Shown: positions 63,467-64,000 of the stretch, in pieces
Layout of the letters: every line of letters starts with the position of its first letter
How positions within the stretch are numbered: the first letter of the stretch is position 1
DNA from: Microlunatus kandeliicorticis
GTDB lineage: Bacteria; Actinomycetota; Actinomycetes; Propionibacteriales; Propionibacteriaceae
Reading direction: 5' to 3'
DNA: 64,000 nt
Assembly: GCF_014137855.1 (NCBI RefSeq)
Contig: NZ_JACGWT010000005.1
Location: 1-64,000, forward strand
Made by a program: the position numbers and the translations under genes
Notes under the pieces: generated by a model
What the model was told of the DNA's origin: nothing
What the model saw: the letters and a program-made list of their open reading frames with translations, nothing else
The model's database searches: none

Positions 63467-64000
63467 TCAGGAGCCGGTGGGCACCGACCCGGCCCAGACC
63501 CAACGCCCGGTCACCGGACTGACCGTGCGGGCCTCCGGGTTGGTGAAGGCCACCAGCGTGACGGTCAGGTCGCGGAGCGCGATCCGGGTCAGCACCGCGC
63601 GCGTCCCGTCCGGGCAGGTGCCGGGCTGGGCGTCGACGAGCGGCGCGGTCAGGGTCACCATCGTCGAGTCCCGGTCGGGGAACAGCGTGAAGACCTTGCC
63701 CGGACCGCCGTTGAACAGCGCCGGCTCCAGCACCCGACTGGCGTAGCGCGGCAGCCGCCGACCCGCTCCGGTCAGGCAGCCGTAGTCGCGGACCACCGTC
63801 CCGGAGGCCTTGAGCGCCCCCCGGAGCACGGTCGACCGGTCCCCCGACCGGAACGGCGTGCCCACGAACGTCAGCAGGCCGCAGCCGTTGACCGCCGGGC
63901 AGCTCGCCGCCGCCCCCGGCACCGTGGGAGCGGCCAGGGTGAGCAGGTAGCCATCGAGCTCCAGCGGTCCGGCCTCGACCGGCGCGGGAGCCGTGTCGGT
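63467..64000 (-). CDS. Unknown protein, partial (5' end outside window)
   Basis: The frame is open from the window end (64000) to the TGA at 63467, 177 codons, so the start lies outside. The visible part is Thr/Val-rich and beta-like, with Cys in SCPAVNGCG, RDYGCLTG and GTCPDG that could form disulfide bonds, and GKVFTLFPDRDSTMVTLTAP. This suggests a secreted or outer-surface protein. No family is recognised. A GTG at 63922 could be taken as a start, but the open frame upstream makes a longer protein more likely. It converges on the propeller gene. Confidence 0.55.
   Translation of the reverse strand, partial: TDTAPAPVEAGPLELDGYLLTLAAPTVPGAAASCPAVNGCGLLTFVGTPFRSGDRSTVLRGALKASGTVVRDYGCLTGAGRRLPRYASRVLEPALFNGGPGKVFTLFPDRDSTMVTLTAPLVDAQPGTCPDGTRAVLTRIALRDLTVTLVAFTNPEARTVSPVTGRWVWAGSVPTGS

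Noticed and set aside
63467-63922. Complete small gene starting at GTG 63922
   Set aside because: The frame continues open to the window edge, so the gene is treated as partial.

Overview
The window is very GC-rich DNA, roughly 70-75% by eye, with dense coding on both strands, many GTG starts and many 4-base stop/start overlaps. Several families in it are characteristic of Actinomycetota: SepH (the FtsZ-interacting septation protein), a DUF5998 protein, a DUF7455 zinc-ribbon protein, a GNAT/CoA-ligase fusion and a coiled-coil NlpC/P60 secreted peptidase. Gene order around tdk, the phosphodiesterase, DUF5998, parC and parE also looks actinobacterial, perhaps Propionibacteriales-like, but I cannot place the genus. 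I saw no tRNA, rRNA, phage or insertion sequence.

Layout. 1-7.4 kb: an MFS transporter tail, a GT-C-type membrane glycosyltransferase, a MoxR/Mg-chelatase-like AAA+ ATPase with its VWA partner, and divergent sepH. 7.4-16 kb: an ABC-2 exporter (ATPase and two permeases), a PHP phosphatase, a phosphoribosyltransferase, a rhodanese sulfurtransferase, a beta-lactamase-fold hydrolase and thymidine kinase. 15.7-22.2 kb: a phosphodiesterase, DUF5998, the NlpC/P60 peptidase with a structured leader, and the GNAT/CoA-ligase fusion. 22.3-28.9 kb: a two-component system coupled to a GNAT gene, then glpK and glpD (glycerol to dihydroxyacetone phosphate), and a DUF1707 membrane protein. 29-35.2 kb: an acyl-CoA synthetase, a CHAD protein, a PhzF protein and topoisomerase subunit A. 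35.9-42.1 kb: a dipeptide/oligopeptide ABC importer operon with an extra 68-residue membrane protein. 42.3-46.6 kb: an inositol-monophosphatase-family enzyme, a flavin reductase, topoisomerase subunit B and DUF7455. 46.7-51.9 kb: a MarR regulator divergent from a nitroreductase-fold protein and an FAD monooxygenase, then a secreted GH5 glycosidase and an APH-fold kinase. 51.9-63.4 kb: a carbohydrate-use region. 63.5-64 kb: a partial gene of unknown function.

The carbohydrate region is the most coherent accessory system. One minus-strand operon encodes two sugar permeases, a Tat-type lipoprotein binding protein, a zinc-dependent dehydrogenase and a GH36 alpha-galactosidase-like enzyme. The facing plus-strand operon encodes an IclR regulator, an enolase-superfamily enzyme, a mutarotase-fold protein and a cytoplasmic Asp-box propeller protein. 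A perfect 19-base palindrome between them is the probable operator. There is no transporter ATPase, so a shared one elsewhere is likely. The substrate cannot be read from sequence; import, glycoside cleavage, oxidation and sugar-acid dehydration would fit.

Two genome-scale signals stand out. First, about twenty genes have a (T/C)A(N)NNT -10 box 6-8 bases before the start codon, so leaderless transcription looks like the default here, and this decides many starts. Second, three arrays of a 15-base core (CTTCGACAGGCTCAG, in either orientation) lie between convergent genes. In the largest, forward and reverse cores alternate with a period near 62 bases, like a BIME/REP element.
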